Assembly (NCBI GenBank): GCA_904502115.1
Contig: CAJGDW010000040.1
Location: 1-12,615, forward strand
DNA length: 12,615 bases
From: Paludibacteraceae bacterium
Lineage (GTDB): Bacteria; Bacteroidota; Bacteroidia; Bacteroidales; Paludibacteraceae
Direction of reading: 5' to 3'
The notes under the pieces were generated by a model, which saw only the letters and a list, made by a program, of their open reading frames with translations, did not search any database and was not told the DNA's origin. The translations under genes and the position numbers were made by a program. The stretch's first letter is position 1. Every line of letters begins with the position of its first letter. Positions 1 through 6,493 of the stretch are shown piece by piece.

Positions 1-486
1 ATCGAAACCAGTTTAAGCAAGGGCAAAGGCGACAAGCTAACCCTTACCGGTAACTTGGGCGATGTAATGAAAGAATCGGCTACCCTTGGATTGGAATACA
101 TCCGTGCACACCAAACACAGTTGGGCATTGCTCCCGATTTCTTTGAAACCCACAACATTCACATACACGTACCCGAGGGTGCCATACCAAAAGATGGTCC
201 ATCGGCAGGTATTACCATCGCTACCAGTTTGCTATCGGCTATTACTGGCCGCAAGGTGCGCAAAAACTTGGCCATGACGGGCGAAATTACCCTACACGGC
301 AAAGTATTACCCGTGGGCGGCATCAAAGAAAAAATTTTGGCAGCCAAACGTGCAGGGGTTACCGACATTATGCTTTGCTACCAGAACCGCAAAAACATAG
401 ACGAAATTAAAGACATCTACCTAAAAGGACTTACTTTCCACTACGTAAAAAATGTAGAAGAGGTGTGGGCTTTTGCGTTAAAATAA
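1..486 (+). CDS. lon: Lon protease, C-terminal proteolytic domain (5' end outside window)
   Basis: The reading frame is open from the first base, so only the last 161 residues of this ATP-dependent serine protease are present. Lon unfolds and degrades damaged and regulatory proteins in the cytoplasm, using an AAA+ module (not in the window) fused to a Ser-Lys protease domain. The catalytic serine is in PKDGPSAG (codon 202-204, window residue 68). The catalytic lysine is the second Lys of GGIKEKIL (codon 331-333, residue 111). The 43-residue spacing between them equals that of E. coli Ser679/Lys722. The C-terminus ends WAFALK and is about a dozen residues shorter past the serine than E. coli Lon, with no sign of damage. 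Whether the missing N-terminal part is intact cannot be seen. Identification is firm from the motifs. Confidence 0.96.
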   Translation: METSLSKGKGDKLTLTGNLGDVMKESATLGLEYIRAHQTQLGIAPDFFETHNIHIHVPEGAIPKDGPSAGITIATSLLSAITGRKVRKNLAMTGEITLHGKVLPVGGIKEKILAAKRAGVTDIMLCYQNRKNIDEIKDIYLKGLTFHYVKNVEEVWAFALK

Positions 487-500
487 CTCGTTTCACTCGG

Positions 501-532
501 ACTAATCGACTAATCGACTAATCGGCTAATCG
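501..532. repeat. 8-bp tandem repeat, four units
   Basis: Four consecutive 8-bp units follow the lon stop codon: actaatcg three times, then gctaatcg. The same kind of unit (8 bp, ending in CG) recurs at 2721-2800 and 12340-12363. The 8-bp period is not a multiple of three and no reading frame uses the stretch, so it is non-coding. Confidence 0.9.
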
Positions 533-553
533 GTCACTGAGCTTGTCGAAGGG
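533..553. repeat. Copy of a short intergenic repeat (core ctgagcttgtcgaag)
   Basis: This directly abuts the 8-bp tandem units. The core (reverse complement cttcgacaagctcag) is one I recognise from memory as recurring between genes in many unrelated bacterial genomes; that recollection was not checked. Only one copy is present here. Function is unknown. Confidence 0.5.
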
Positions 554-571
554 CCCGATTTGACTTTATTC

Positions 572-603
572 GGGCTACGCCCTCATGATTTCAGGCTTCG
601 CCT
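572..603. repeat. Two adjacent mini-hairpins (4-bp stems, 3-nt loops)
   Basis: gggc-tac-gccc (572-582) and aggc-ttc-gcct (593-603) are perfect small inverted repeats separated by ten bases. Their build resembles the gcgtac-tgc-gtacgc hairpins at 2605-2619 and 2702-2716. They look like parts of a mobile or amplified intergenic repeat. There is no T-tract, so they are not intrinsic terminators. Confidence 0.5.
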
Positions 604-636
604 CGGCATAACCAAGCAAGCTTGTTTCTGCGCTCG
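602..636 (+). repeat. 35-nt dispersed element, copy A
   Basis: It begins ctcggcata and ends tctgcgctcg. It aligns without gaps to the reverse complement of 12423-12457 with 28 of 35 identities by hand count; six of the seven differences are transitions. The centre is an inverted repeat, caagc-aa-gcttg (613-624). In copy B this is caagt-aa-acttg, so the innermost pair has changed on both sides and the symmetry is kept. Confidence 0.7.
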
Positions 637-652
637 GCTCGCACTGAAATTC

Positions 653-683
653 GACTTTGGACTTTCGACTTTGGACTTTAGAC
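653..683. repeat. 7-bp tandem repeat gactttN, four units
   Basis: The units are gactttg, gactttc, gactttg and gacttta (653-680), followed by a partial gac. The array overlaps the likely TTG start (671-673) of the downstream TPR gene. A change in copy number would shift any reading frame that began further upstream. Confidence 0.85.
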
Positions 684-2602
684 GTTCTACATACACGGTA
701 TTTTTTGTGCTATTCTCGATGATGGGAATGGCACAAATTAATACGCAACGCCTTATAGACATAGGCCGTAATGCGTTGTACTTTGAAGACTACGTGGTAG
801 CTATTCAATACTTTAACCAAGTAATCAAGGCAAAACCCCACCTTACCGATCCTTACCTTTACAGGGCTTACGCCAAACTTAATTTAGAAGATTACAGGGG
901 CGCCATAGAAGACTGCAATGAGGCGCTCGACATCAATCCTTTTTTACCCAAAGTTTACTATTGTCGTGGTTATGCCTATCGACAAATTGGCGAATTGGAA
1001 AAATCGACCGAAGATTTAAAAAAATCGCTCGAGTTTGAACCTAACAATATCAATACCACTAATTTGTGGATTGAAAACCTAATTCGTTTGGAGCAAACAA
1101 ACGAGGCTTTAAGTGTATGCGATTCGCTCCTTAAAGAATACCCCCGATACACAGATGGGTATTTATTAAGGGCGCAAATTCAACTACAAAAATCCGATAC
1201 CCTGCAAGCGGTAGCCAACTTGGACACCGCCATTCTGTACAACAAAAGTGCCGACTTGGCCTACGCCTTGCGTGGCATGATTCGTTACGAATTGGGAGAG
1301 AATGAAAGCGGACTTTCCGACCTTGACAAGGCCATTAACCTAAATGCCTATCGTTCTGATTACTACGGCAACCGCGCCATCATCAAGATGAAAATGAACA
1401 ACTTACGGGGTGCCATGAACGATTTTGACACCGCTATTGACATTGACAATAAAAATGCACTATCGTATTTTAACCGTGGGTTGTTGCGTGCCAATGTGGG
1501 CGATGACAACCGCGCCATTGACGATTTTAGCACCTGTTTGGCATTAGACCCCAACAACTACAACGCTTACATGCAACGTGCCATTTTGAGTGCACAAGTA
1601 GGCGACTACAAGGGGGCAATAAACGATTACACCATCATTTTGCAACAATACCCCGATTTTATTCCTGCTTACTATGGCCGAAGCGCTGCCAAACGCAAAA
1701 TACGCGACAAAATAGGAGCCGACAAAGACGAGTACCTTGCCATGCAAATTGAGCAAGACATTCGCAGTGGCAAACGTGCACCCAAAACATCTAGAGAAAT
1801 AGCGCTTGAACCCAATGCGCAAGCTCGTGCCATTGTGCACCAACTCAATGCACAGAAAAAAGACCGCTACGACAGCGACATCCGTGGACAAGTGCAAGAT
1901 AAGGACGTAGCGGTAGTCCCACTCTCTAATTTTATTATTGGCACACCCAATCCAGACAATCAAATTAAGCGCCAATCGTTGTACAATGCCCAGTTAGACA
2001 ATTACAACCAACTAACGGGTAGCGATTTGGAATTCTGCACAGTGCAAAAAGCCAAAATGGCCACCGATGTTAGCACGTACTTTAACACCATAGAGCGCTG
2101 CACCCAACAGTTGCAAGCCAACCCTACCGACCAACCCACACTGATGTTGCGCGGTTATTGCCTTACCCAGGTTGAAGACTTTGACAGCGCCATTGCCGAC
2201 TTTGATTGCGTTATCAAGCACTACCCCACCAACGTACTAGCGTATTTTAACCGTGCCAACGCCCGCATCAAAGAAGCCGAGGTATCCAAAGATGGGCTTA
2301 CAACGGCTACATGCATGTTGGCCATCAACGATTTGTACATGGCGTTGCAATTGGATCCAAAACTCATTTATGCGGTGTACAACATCGGTTACATTCATCT
2401 ACTGCAAGAAAAATATGCCGATGCCATTACCTTCTTTACGGAGTGCATCAATACTTACCCCGACTTTGCCGAGGCCTACTACAACCGCGGCCTGATTTAC
2501 ATTTACCAAGGCAACAAAGAGGCGGGTCGCAAAGATTTAAGCAAGGCAGGCGAGTTGGGATTGCACGAGGCGTACAATATTATTAAGCGATATGCGTATT
2601 AG
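671..2602 (+). CDS. Secreted tetratricopeptide-repeat protein
   Basis: About 643 residues if translation starts at TTG 671. The open frame extends upstream to 560, but that part is made of intergenic repeats, and there is no in-frame ATG before 719. From 671 the protein begins with an export signal: Arg-Arg near residue 4, a hydrophobic stretch TVFFVLFSMMGMA, and probable cleavage before Gln22. A block of about eight to nine TPR units follows (roughly residues 30-350; for example LNLEDYRGAIEDCNEALDI). Next comes a non-TPR linker of about 120 residues containing SDIRGQVQDKDV, then three to four more TPRs to the end. TPR arrays bind protein partners, so a periplasmic or envelope scaffold role is inferred; the partner is unknown. 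No TAnnTTTG promoter is visible upstream, and read-through from lon is possible. Start certainty is low, family certainty high. Confidence 0.85.
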   Translation: MDFRRSTYTVFFVLFSMMGMAQINTQRLIDIGRNALYFEDYVVAIQYFNQVIKAKPHLTDPYLYRAYAKLNLEDYRGAIEDCNEALDINPFLPKVYYCRGYAYRQIGELEKSTEDLKKSLEFEPNNINTTNLWIENLIRLEQTNEALSVCDSLLKEYPRYTDGYLLRAQIQLQKSDTLQAVANLDTAILYNKSADLAYALRGMIRYELGENESGLSDLDKAINLNAYRSDYYGNRAIIKMKMNNLRGAMNDFDTAIDIDNKNALSYFNRGLLRANVGDDNRAIDDFSTCLALDPNNYNAYMQRAILSAQVGDYKGAINDYTIILQQYPDFIPAYYGRSAAKRKIRDKIGADKDEYLAMQIEQDIRSGKRAPKTSREIALEPNAQARAIVHQLNAQKKDRYDSDIRGQVQDKDVAVVPLSNFIIGTPNPDNQIKRQSLYNAQLDNYNQLTGSDLEFCTVQKAKMATDVSTYFNTIERCTQQLQANPTDQPTLMLRGYCLTQVEDFDSAIADFDCVIKHYPTNVLAYFNRANARIKEAEVSKDGLTTATCMLAINDLYMALQLDPKLIYAVYNIGYIHLLQEKYADAITFFTECINTYPDFAEAYYNRGLIYIYQGNKEAGRKDLSKAGELGLHEAYNIIKRYAY

Positions 2603-2623
2603 TCGCGTACTGCGTACGCTCCG
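2603..2623. repeat. 21-nt hairpin repeat, copy 1
   Basis: This starts immediately after the TPR stop codon. It contains gcgtac-tgc-gtacgc (2605-2619), a 6-bp stem with a 3-nt loop, and ends in tccg. It is identical over all 21 bases to 2700-2720. In both copies it is followed at once by 8-bp units of the type gtgatNcg (here ttgatgcg and gtgatgcg, 2624-2639). No T-run follows, so it is not a standard terminator. Confidence 0.9.
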
Positions 2624-2655
2624 TTGATGCGGTGATGCGACAAGCGACAATAAAT

Positions 2656-2686
2656 TTTGCAATTTTATTTTTTATCATTAAATTTG
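2656..2686 (+). promoter_or_regulatory. Bacteroidota-type promoter for the NifU-like/GGGtGRT operon
   Basis: A TTTG -33 element (2656-2659) and a perfect TAnnTTTG -7 box, taaatttg (2679-2686), are separated by 19 nt, which is the phylum's consensus layout. Transcription would begin near 2692, giving a leader of about 145 nt that carries hairpin copy 2 and the ten 8-bp units. The promoter lies between the two 21-nt hairpin copies. A closer promoter in the AT-rich stretch just before 2840 cannot be excluded, but no good TTTG/TAnnTTTG pair is seen there. Confidence 0.6.
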
Positions 2687-2699
2687 TACGCTTATTGAA

Positions 2700-2720
2700 T
2701 CGCGTACTGCGTACGCTCCG
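2700..2720. repeat. 21-nt hairpin repeat, copy 2
   Basis: An exact copy of 2603-2623, offset by 97 bp, with the same gcgtac-tgc-gtacgc hairpin (2702-2716). It would lie at the 5' end of the leader RNA if the promoter at 2656-2686 is used. Confidence 0.9.
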
Positions 2721-2800
2721 GTGATTCGGTGATTCGGTGATTCGACTAAACGACTAAACACCTAAACGATTCAACGATTAAACGATTCAACGATTCAACA
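2721..2800. repeat. 8-bp tandem repeat array, ten units
   Basis: Ten units run in unbroken 8-bp phase: gtgattcg three times, actaaacg, actaaaca, cctaaacg, attcaacg, attaaacg, attcaacg, attcaaca. The units diverge in sequence but keep the period, and eight of ten end in CG. The array occupies most of the predicted leader of the downstream operon. It contains no spacer-repeat alternation and is not a CRISPR. Confidence 0.9.
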
Positions 2801-2839
2801 AAAAAATATCACATTTATTAATCTATAATTTTTTACAGT

Positions 2840-3541
2840 ATGGTTTATTCACACGAAGTAGAACACATGTGTGTTGTAAAAAAAGGTCCTAACCATGGTC
2901 CTGCTCCCATTCCAGAAGAAGGCAAATGGGTAAAATCGAAAGAAATTAAAGATATTTCAGGTCTTACACACGGTATTGGTTGGTGTGCTCCTCAACAAGG
3001 TGCTTGCAAACTTACTTTGAACGTAAAAGAAGGTATCATCGAAGAAGCATTGGTTGAAACCATCGGTTGCTCGGGTATGACTCACTCAGCTGCTATGGCT
3101 GCCGAAATCCTTCCTGGCAAAACCCTTTTGGAAGCGCTTAATACTGACCTTGTGTGCGACGCTATCAATACAGCAATGCGCGAATTGTTCTTGCAAATTG
3201 TTTACGGACGTACTCAATCTGCTTTCTCTGAAGGTGGTTTGGTAATTGGTGCTGGTTTGGAAGACTTGGGTAAAGGCTTGCGTAGCCAAGTTGGTACCAT
3301 GTTCTCTACCAAAGCTAAAGGTGTTCGTTACTTGGAAATGGCAGAAGGTTATGTTACCAAAATTGCTTTGGACGAAGATGACGAAGTTTGCGGCTATCAA
3401 TTTGTACGCTTGGGCGTTATGATGGAACAAATTAAAAAAGGTGTTGATGCTAACGAAGCACTTAAAAAAGCTACCGCCACCTACGGTCGTTTCACCGCAG
3501 AACAAGGTGCTGTTAAATTTATCGACCCACGTATTGACTAA
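2840..3541 (+). CDS. NifU/IscU-like iron-sulfur scaffold homologue (partner of GGGtGRT protein)
   Basis: 233 residues, soluble, no signal peptide. Residues 57-100 follow the IscU/NifU N-terminal fold: KLTLNV, GIIEEA, then ETIGCSGMTHSAAMAAEILPG and KTLLEAL, matching the scaffold's G-C-G-S-A helix region around its second cysteine (here Cys77). The first scaffold cysteine appears as Cys49 and/or Cys56 in GWCAPQQGAC, without the usual CGD aspartate. The third IscU cysteine (in HCS) has no clear counterpart. The C-terminal extension past about residue 125 is not part of classical IscU. Proteins of this type are commonly annotated as Fe-S assembly scaffolds and sit beside GGGtGRT genes, but I know of no demonstrated function. 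Codon choice (GCT, GGT, CGT rich) differs from the neighbours and implies high expression. It is followed 19 nt later by its partner gene. Confidence 0.85.
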   Translation: MVYSHEVEHMCVVKKGPNHGPAPIPEEGKWVKSKEIKDISGLTHGIGWCAPQQGACKLTLNVKEGIIEEALVETIGCSGMTHSAAMAAEILPGKTLLEALNTDLVCDAINTAMRELFLQIVYGRTQSAFSEGGLVIGAGLEDLGKGLRSQVGTMFSTKAKGVRYLEMAEGYVTKIALDEDDEVCGYQFVRLGVMMEQIKKGVDANEALKKATATYGRFTAEQGAVKFIDPRID

Positions 3542-3544
3542 TTG

Positions 3545-3551
3545 AAAGGAG
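3545..3551 (+). promoter_or_regulatory. Strong Shine-Dalgarno sequence for the GGGtGRT gene
   Basis: AAAGGAG lies 9 nt before the ATG at 3561. It is the only textbook Shine-Dalgarno at good spacing seen in this window and is unusual for Bacteroidota, where such sites are rare. It fixes the start of the GGGtGRT gene and fits independent, efficient initiation inside the operon. Confidence 0.75.
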
Positions 3552-3560
3552 AAACAAATT

Positions 3561-4571
3561 ATGATTAGAGAAGTAAAATTCGAAAGCCAAAACCGTCGTG
3601 AGGCTCAAATCAATAAAGTATTAAATGCATACGGCATCGCTTCTATCGAAGAAGCTAACCAAATTTGCGACCAATATGGTTTGGATCCTTATTTGGAATG
3701 CGAACAAACCCAAAACATCTGTTTTGAAAACGCAAAATGGGCTTACGTAGTAGGTGCTGCTATTGCTATTAAAAAAGGTTGCAAAAACGCTGCTGATGCT
3801 GCCGAAGCTATTGGCGAAGGTTTGCAAGCATTCTGCATCCCTGGTTCTGTTGCCGACGACCGTAAAGTAGGTATTGGCCACGGTAACTTGGCTGCTCGTT
3901 TGTTGCGCGAAGAAACCCAATGTTTTGCATTCTTGGCTGGTCACGAATCGTTCGCTGCTGCCGAAGGTGCTATTAAAATTGCCGAAATGGCAAACAAAGT
4001 ACGTAAAAACCCATTGCGCGTTATCCTTAACGGTTTGGGCAAAGACGCTGCTATGATCATTTCTCGTATCAACGGCTTTACCTATGTACAAACTGAGTTT
4101 GATTACGCTACTGGCGAATTAAACGTAGTTAAAACCAAAGCTTACTCTAATGGCCCTCGTGCTAAAGTAAACTGCTACGGTGCTGACGACGTTCGCGAAG
4201 GTGTAGCTGTCATGTGGAAAGAAGGCGTTGACGTTTCTATTACTGGTAACTCTACCAACCCCACTCGTTTCCAACACCCAGTTGCTGGTACTTACAAAAA
4301 AGAACGCGTATTGGCAGACAAACCTTATTTCTCTGTAGCTTCTGGTGGTGGTACAGGTCGTACTCTTCACCCAGATAACATGGCTGCTGGTCCTGCTTCT
4401 TACGGTATGACCGATACTTTGGGTCGTATGCACTCTGACGCTCAATTTGCTGGTTCTTCTTCAGTTCCTGCACACGTAGAAATGATGGGCTTCTTAGGTA
4501 TGGGTAACAACCCAATGGTAGGTGCTACTGTAGCCGTTGCCGTAGGTGTTGCCGAAGCTTTGAACAAATAA
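3561..4571 (+). CDS. GGGtGRT family protein
   Basis: 336 residues, with no signal peptide or membrane segment. The name-giving motif SGGGTGRTLHPDNMAAGPAS is at residues 261-280. It is followed by a Gly/Ser/Met-rich, strongly conserved-looking tail (YGMTDTLGRMHSDAQFAGSSS, then MGNNPMVGATVAVAVG) that resembles a ligand-binding or catalytic region. Seven cysteines are spread over the chain (36, 47, 54, 74, 92, 121, 205). Family membership is clear; its biochemical role is, to my knowledge, not established. Pairing with a NifU-like protein suggests a metal- or cluster-related task, which is inference only. The gene is co-directional with its partner at 19 nt, shares the same high-expression codon bias, has its own strong ribosome-binding site, and is followed 20 nt downstream by a terminator. 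Confidence 0.92.
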   Translation: MIREVKFESQNRREAQINKVLNAYGIASIEEANQICDQYGLDPYLECEQTQNICFENAKWAYVVGAAIAIKKGCKNAADAAEAIGEGLQAFCIPGSVADDRKVGIGHGNLAARLLREETQCFAFLAGHESFAAAEGAIKIAEMANKVRKNPLRVILNGLGKDAAMIISRINGFTYVQTEFDYATGELNVVKTKAYSNGPRAKVNCYGADDVREGVAVMWKEGVDVSITGNSTNPTRFQHPVAGTYKKERVLADKPYFSVASGGGTGRTLHPDNMAAGPASYGMTDTLGRMHSDAQFAGSSSVPAHVEMMGFLGMGNNPMVGATVAVAVGVAEALNK

Positions 4572-4591
4572 TCCTGCCCCTCTTATAAACC

Positions 4592-4621
4592 AAAAGGCTC
4601 TCAGTTTTGAGAGCCTTTTTT
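4592..4621 (+). terminator. Intrinsic terminator of the NifU-like/GGGtGRT operon
   Basis: A perfect stem (aaaaggctctca paired with tgagagcctttt, 12 bp) closes a gttt loop and runs into T residues. It lies 20 nt after the GGGtGRT stop. The T-tract also supplies the -33 TTTG of the next promoter. Confidence 0.92.
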
Positions 4622-4650
4622 GTTAATTCACACTATTTACATTACTTTTG
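4619..4650 (+). promoter_or_regulatory. Promoter of the 303-aa TPR gene
   Basis: TTTG (4619-4622) and tacttttg (4643-4650) match the -33 and -7 elements of the main Bacteroidota sigma factor with a 20-nt spacer. The -33 element overlaps the T-tract of the preceding terminator. Transcription near 4656 would give a leader of about 25 nt before ATG 4681. Confidence 0.7.
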
Positions 4651-4680
4651 CAAACAACACATTTGGTCTAATTCTTTGCT

Positions 4681-5592
4681 ATGAAATACTTTTGTACGCT
4701 ATTTGCCACTTTAATTATAGCATTTTCAGCTTGTTTTGCTCAAGAAACTGCTTACTATACCCAAGCAGTATCGTTGCTACACCAAGGAAATACAGATTCG
4801 CTCAAAGTACACATGCAAGCATGGGAGCAAGCAGAACCCAATAATGCCGAAATTTATGCTTTGTGGTTGAATTATTACTACATGACAGCAGGCAAAGAAA
4901 TGGTAAAATTTCAAGAAGAAGAGCCCCTTGAAACTTCGTTAGCCATAGTAGATTCTACTGGGAATACGGTAGGTTATATGGTTTCGACCGTTGTGTACAA
5001 TGAAGAAACCTTGCAAAAAGGATACGATAAAATAGACGAAGGCATAGCCCTTTATCCTAACCGACTTGACTTTTATTTTGGCAAAACACGCGTCATTGTA
5101 ACTTGTAGTGACAACTACCCTGCTTGTATATCGGAATTTGAAAAGGTGTTTACCAGACAAAAAGAAAATAAAGGGAAATGGGAATGGACTTTTAACCAAG
5201 CTTTGGGAAATGGAAGCGACAGCTTGATTATCAACAATACACAATCGTACATAACTGCCATGATTGATGCCGGCGAGAACTCCTACGCTTCTCAACTCAT
5301 TGACTTAAGCTTACAAGCCTACCCCAATAACGTGTATTTTTTGGCAGATAAGGCTGCGCTGTTGTACCAAAGTGGCGACCTTAAAGGTGCGCTTAACGCT
5401 TACCTAAAAATTTTTAAAACAGCCCCCAACGATTACTTGGTAGCATACAACATAGCTTACCTATACGAAAATATGGGAGACCTTAAAAAGGCACGTAAAT
5501 ACTACAAACTTGCTACCCAATCAAGCGAACCAGATATAGTCCAATCTGCCAATCAGGCATTAGAGGATATTAAGAAAGCGTTGGCAAAGTAA
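4681..5592 (+). CDS. Exported TPR-containing protein
   Basis: 303 residues. The first 20 form a clear signal peptide (Lys2, a hydrophobic core, and ACFA before Gln21); a cysteine at 18 does not form a convincing lipobox. The middle of the chain is not assigned to a family. Two typical TPR units lie near residues 219-286 (ADKAALLYQSGDLKGALNAYL, then NIAYLYENMGDLKKARKYYKLA), and weaker helical repeats may lie before them. It is probably a periplasmic or envelope protein that binds other proteins; no specific role can be read. It has its own promoter and is convergent with menA, 25 bp away, with no obvious terminator between them. It is not obviously a paralogue of the large TPR protein at 671-2602. 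Confidence 0.85.
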   Translation: MKYFCTLFATLIIAFSACFAQETAYYTQAVSLLHQGNTDSLKVHMQAWEQAEPNNAEIYALWLNYYYMTAGKEMVKFQEEEPLETSLAIVDSTGNTVGYMVSTVVYNEETLQKGYDKIDEGIALYPNRLDFYFGKTRVIVTCSDNYPACISEFEKVFTRQKENKGKWEWTFNQALGNGSDSLIINNTQSYITAMIDAGENSYASQLIDLSLQAYPNNVYFLADKAALLYQSGDLKGALNAYLKIFKTAPNDYLVAYNIAYLYENMGDLKKARKYYKLATQSSEPDIVQSANQALEDIKKALAK

Positions 5593-5617
5593 TGTGGTAA
5601 TTGTTATATTTACACGA

Positions 5618-6490
5618 CTATACACTAACACTCACAAGCAGCATTACGGCAAACACCAACAAATTGATGGCCGTTTTGCCAAGAAGCGGATTTAATTGAA
5701 CACCCAATGATTTTTTTAGCTGGCGCCACGTATTAATATGCAACACTATATATAATATAGGTGTAATAAGCGCCCAATAGGAAAGATGATACCACAAAGG
5801 CAACAGAAGCAACATGGCTATGATACCAGACCACAAATAAACTCGCCCCATTATTTTTCTACCAAAAATCACTACTGTGGTACGTTTATTCACTGCAGCA
5901 TCGTCTTCCATATCGCGGTAATTATTCACAATCAGTACATTAGCAGCCAAAAGCCCGATAGTGATAGAAGTTGGTAAAACATATTGTAACCCCTCCCAAC
6001 TTCCTGTTTGCAAAAAACAAGTAAGCGCCACAGGGACCACCCCAAAGAACAATACTACTGCCACATCGCCCAAACCGTGATGCGATAACGGATAAGGCCC
6101 CGTGCTATATGCCAAAGCAAACAACATTATCAGCATACCTACTATAACAAGCCACCATGGCCCATAAAAAAGCATCATACAGCCCACCACACCAGCCAAG
6201 CCAAGCGTAACAAAGGTGGCTGTTTTCATAGCCTTTGGCGAAATTTCACCCTCGGTTACTCCCCTACGAAAACCTTCTCTGCCTTTTTTATCCACTCCGT
6301 TTTTAAAGTCGTAATACTCGTTGCCAAAATTAGAAGCAATTTGAGCCAGCACAGCAAAAAGCAAGCACAACACAGCAGGCACTGCATTAAATTTACCTAA
6401 AAACACGGCACAAGCGATTCCTACCAGTACCCCTGACACACTTACCGGTAGCGTTCTAAGCCTCATGGCTTCTATCCAAGCCTTTATCAT
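5618..6490 (-). CDS. menA: 1,4-dihydroxy-2-naphthoate polyprenyltransferase (MenA)
   Basis: 290 residues, an integral inner-membrane UbiA-family enzyme that joins a polyprenyl chain to 1,4-dihydroxy-2-naphthoate to give demethylmenaquinone. Both Asp-rich motifs that bind the prenyl diphosphate and magnesium are present: NEYYDFKNGVD (residues 57-67, with Glu where many members have Asp at the second position) and NNYRDMEDD (189-197). About eight hydrophobic segments surround them, and the length is normal. The ATG at 6488-6490 follows the menG stop by 3 nt, so it is almost certainly translated from the same mRNA. It is the last gene of the minus-strand operon. The adjacent methyltransferase carries out the next step, which supports MenA rather than another UbiA-type enzyme. 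Confidence 0.95.
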   Translation of the reverse strand: MIKAWIEAMRLRTLPVSVSGVLVGIACAVFLGKFNAVPAVLCLLFAVLAQIASNFGNEYYDFKNGVDKKGREGFRRGVTEGEISPKAMKTATFVTLGLAGVVGCMMLFYGPWWLVIVGMLIMLFALAYSTGPYPLSHHGLGDVAVVLFFGVVPVALTCFLQTGSWEGLQYVLPTSITIGLLAANVLIVNNYRDMEDDAAVNKRTTVVIFGRKIMGRVYLWSGIIAMLLLLPLWYHLSYWALITPILYIVLHINTWRQLKKSLGVQLNPLLGKTAINLLVFAVMLLVSVSV

Positions 6491-6493
6491 CGT

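Noticed and set aside
560..670. N-terminal extension of the large TPR protein from TTG 560
   Set aside because: These 37 codons translate repeat elements (hairpins, 35-nt element, 7-bp units) and bury the signal peptide inside the chain.
2605..2619. Hairpin after the TPR stop as an intrinsic terminator
   Set aside because: The stem is only 6 bp with no T-tract, and an identical copy at 2702-2716 lies inside a predicted leader.
2721..2800. CRISPR-like array
   Set aside because: Units are 8 bp, contiguous and without spacers; no cas gene is near.
3086..4515. Several antisense open frames of 87-156 codons opposite the NifU-like and GGGtGRT genes
   Set aside because: They are low-complexity shadows rich in Phe, Ser and Val, produced by the strong codon bias of the real genes on the other strand.
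4698..4740. Lipoprotein signal in the 303-aa TPR protein (Cys18)
   Set aside because: The residues before Cys18 (AFSA) are a poor lipobox, and the site before Gln21 is a standard signal peptidase I site.
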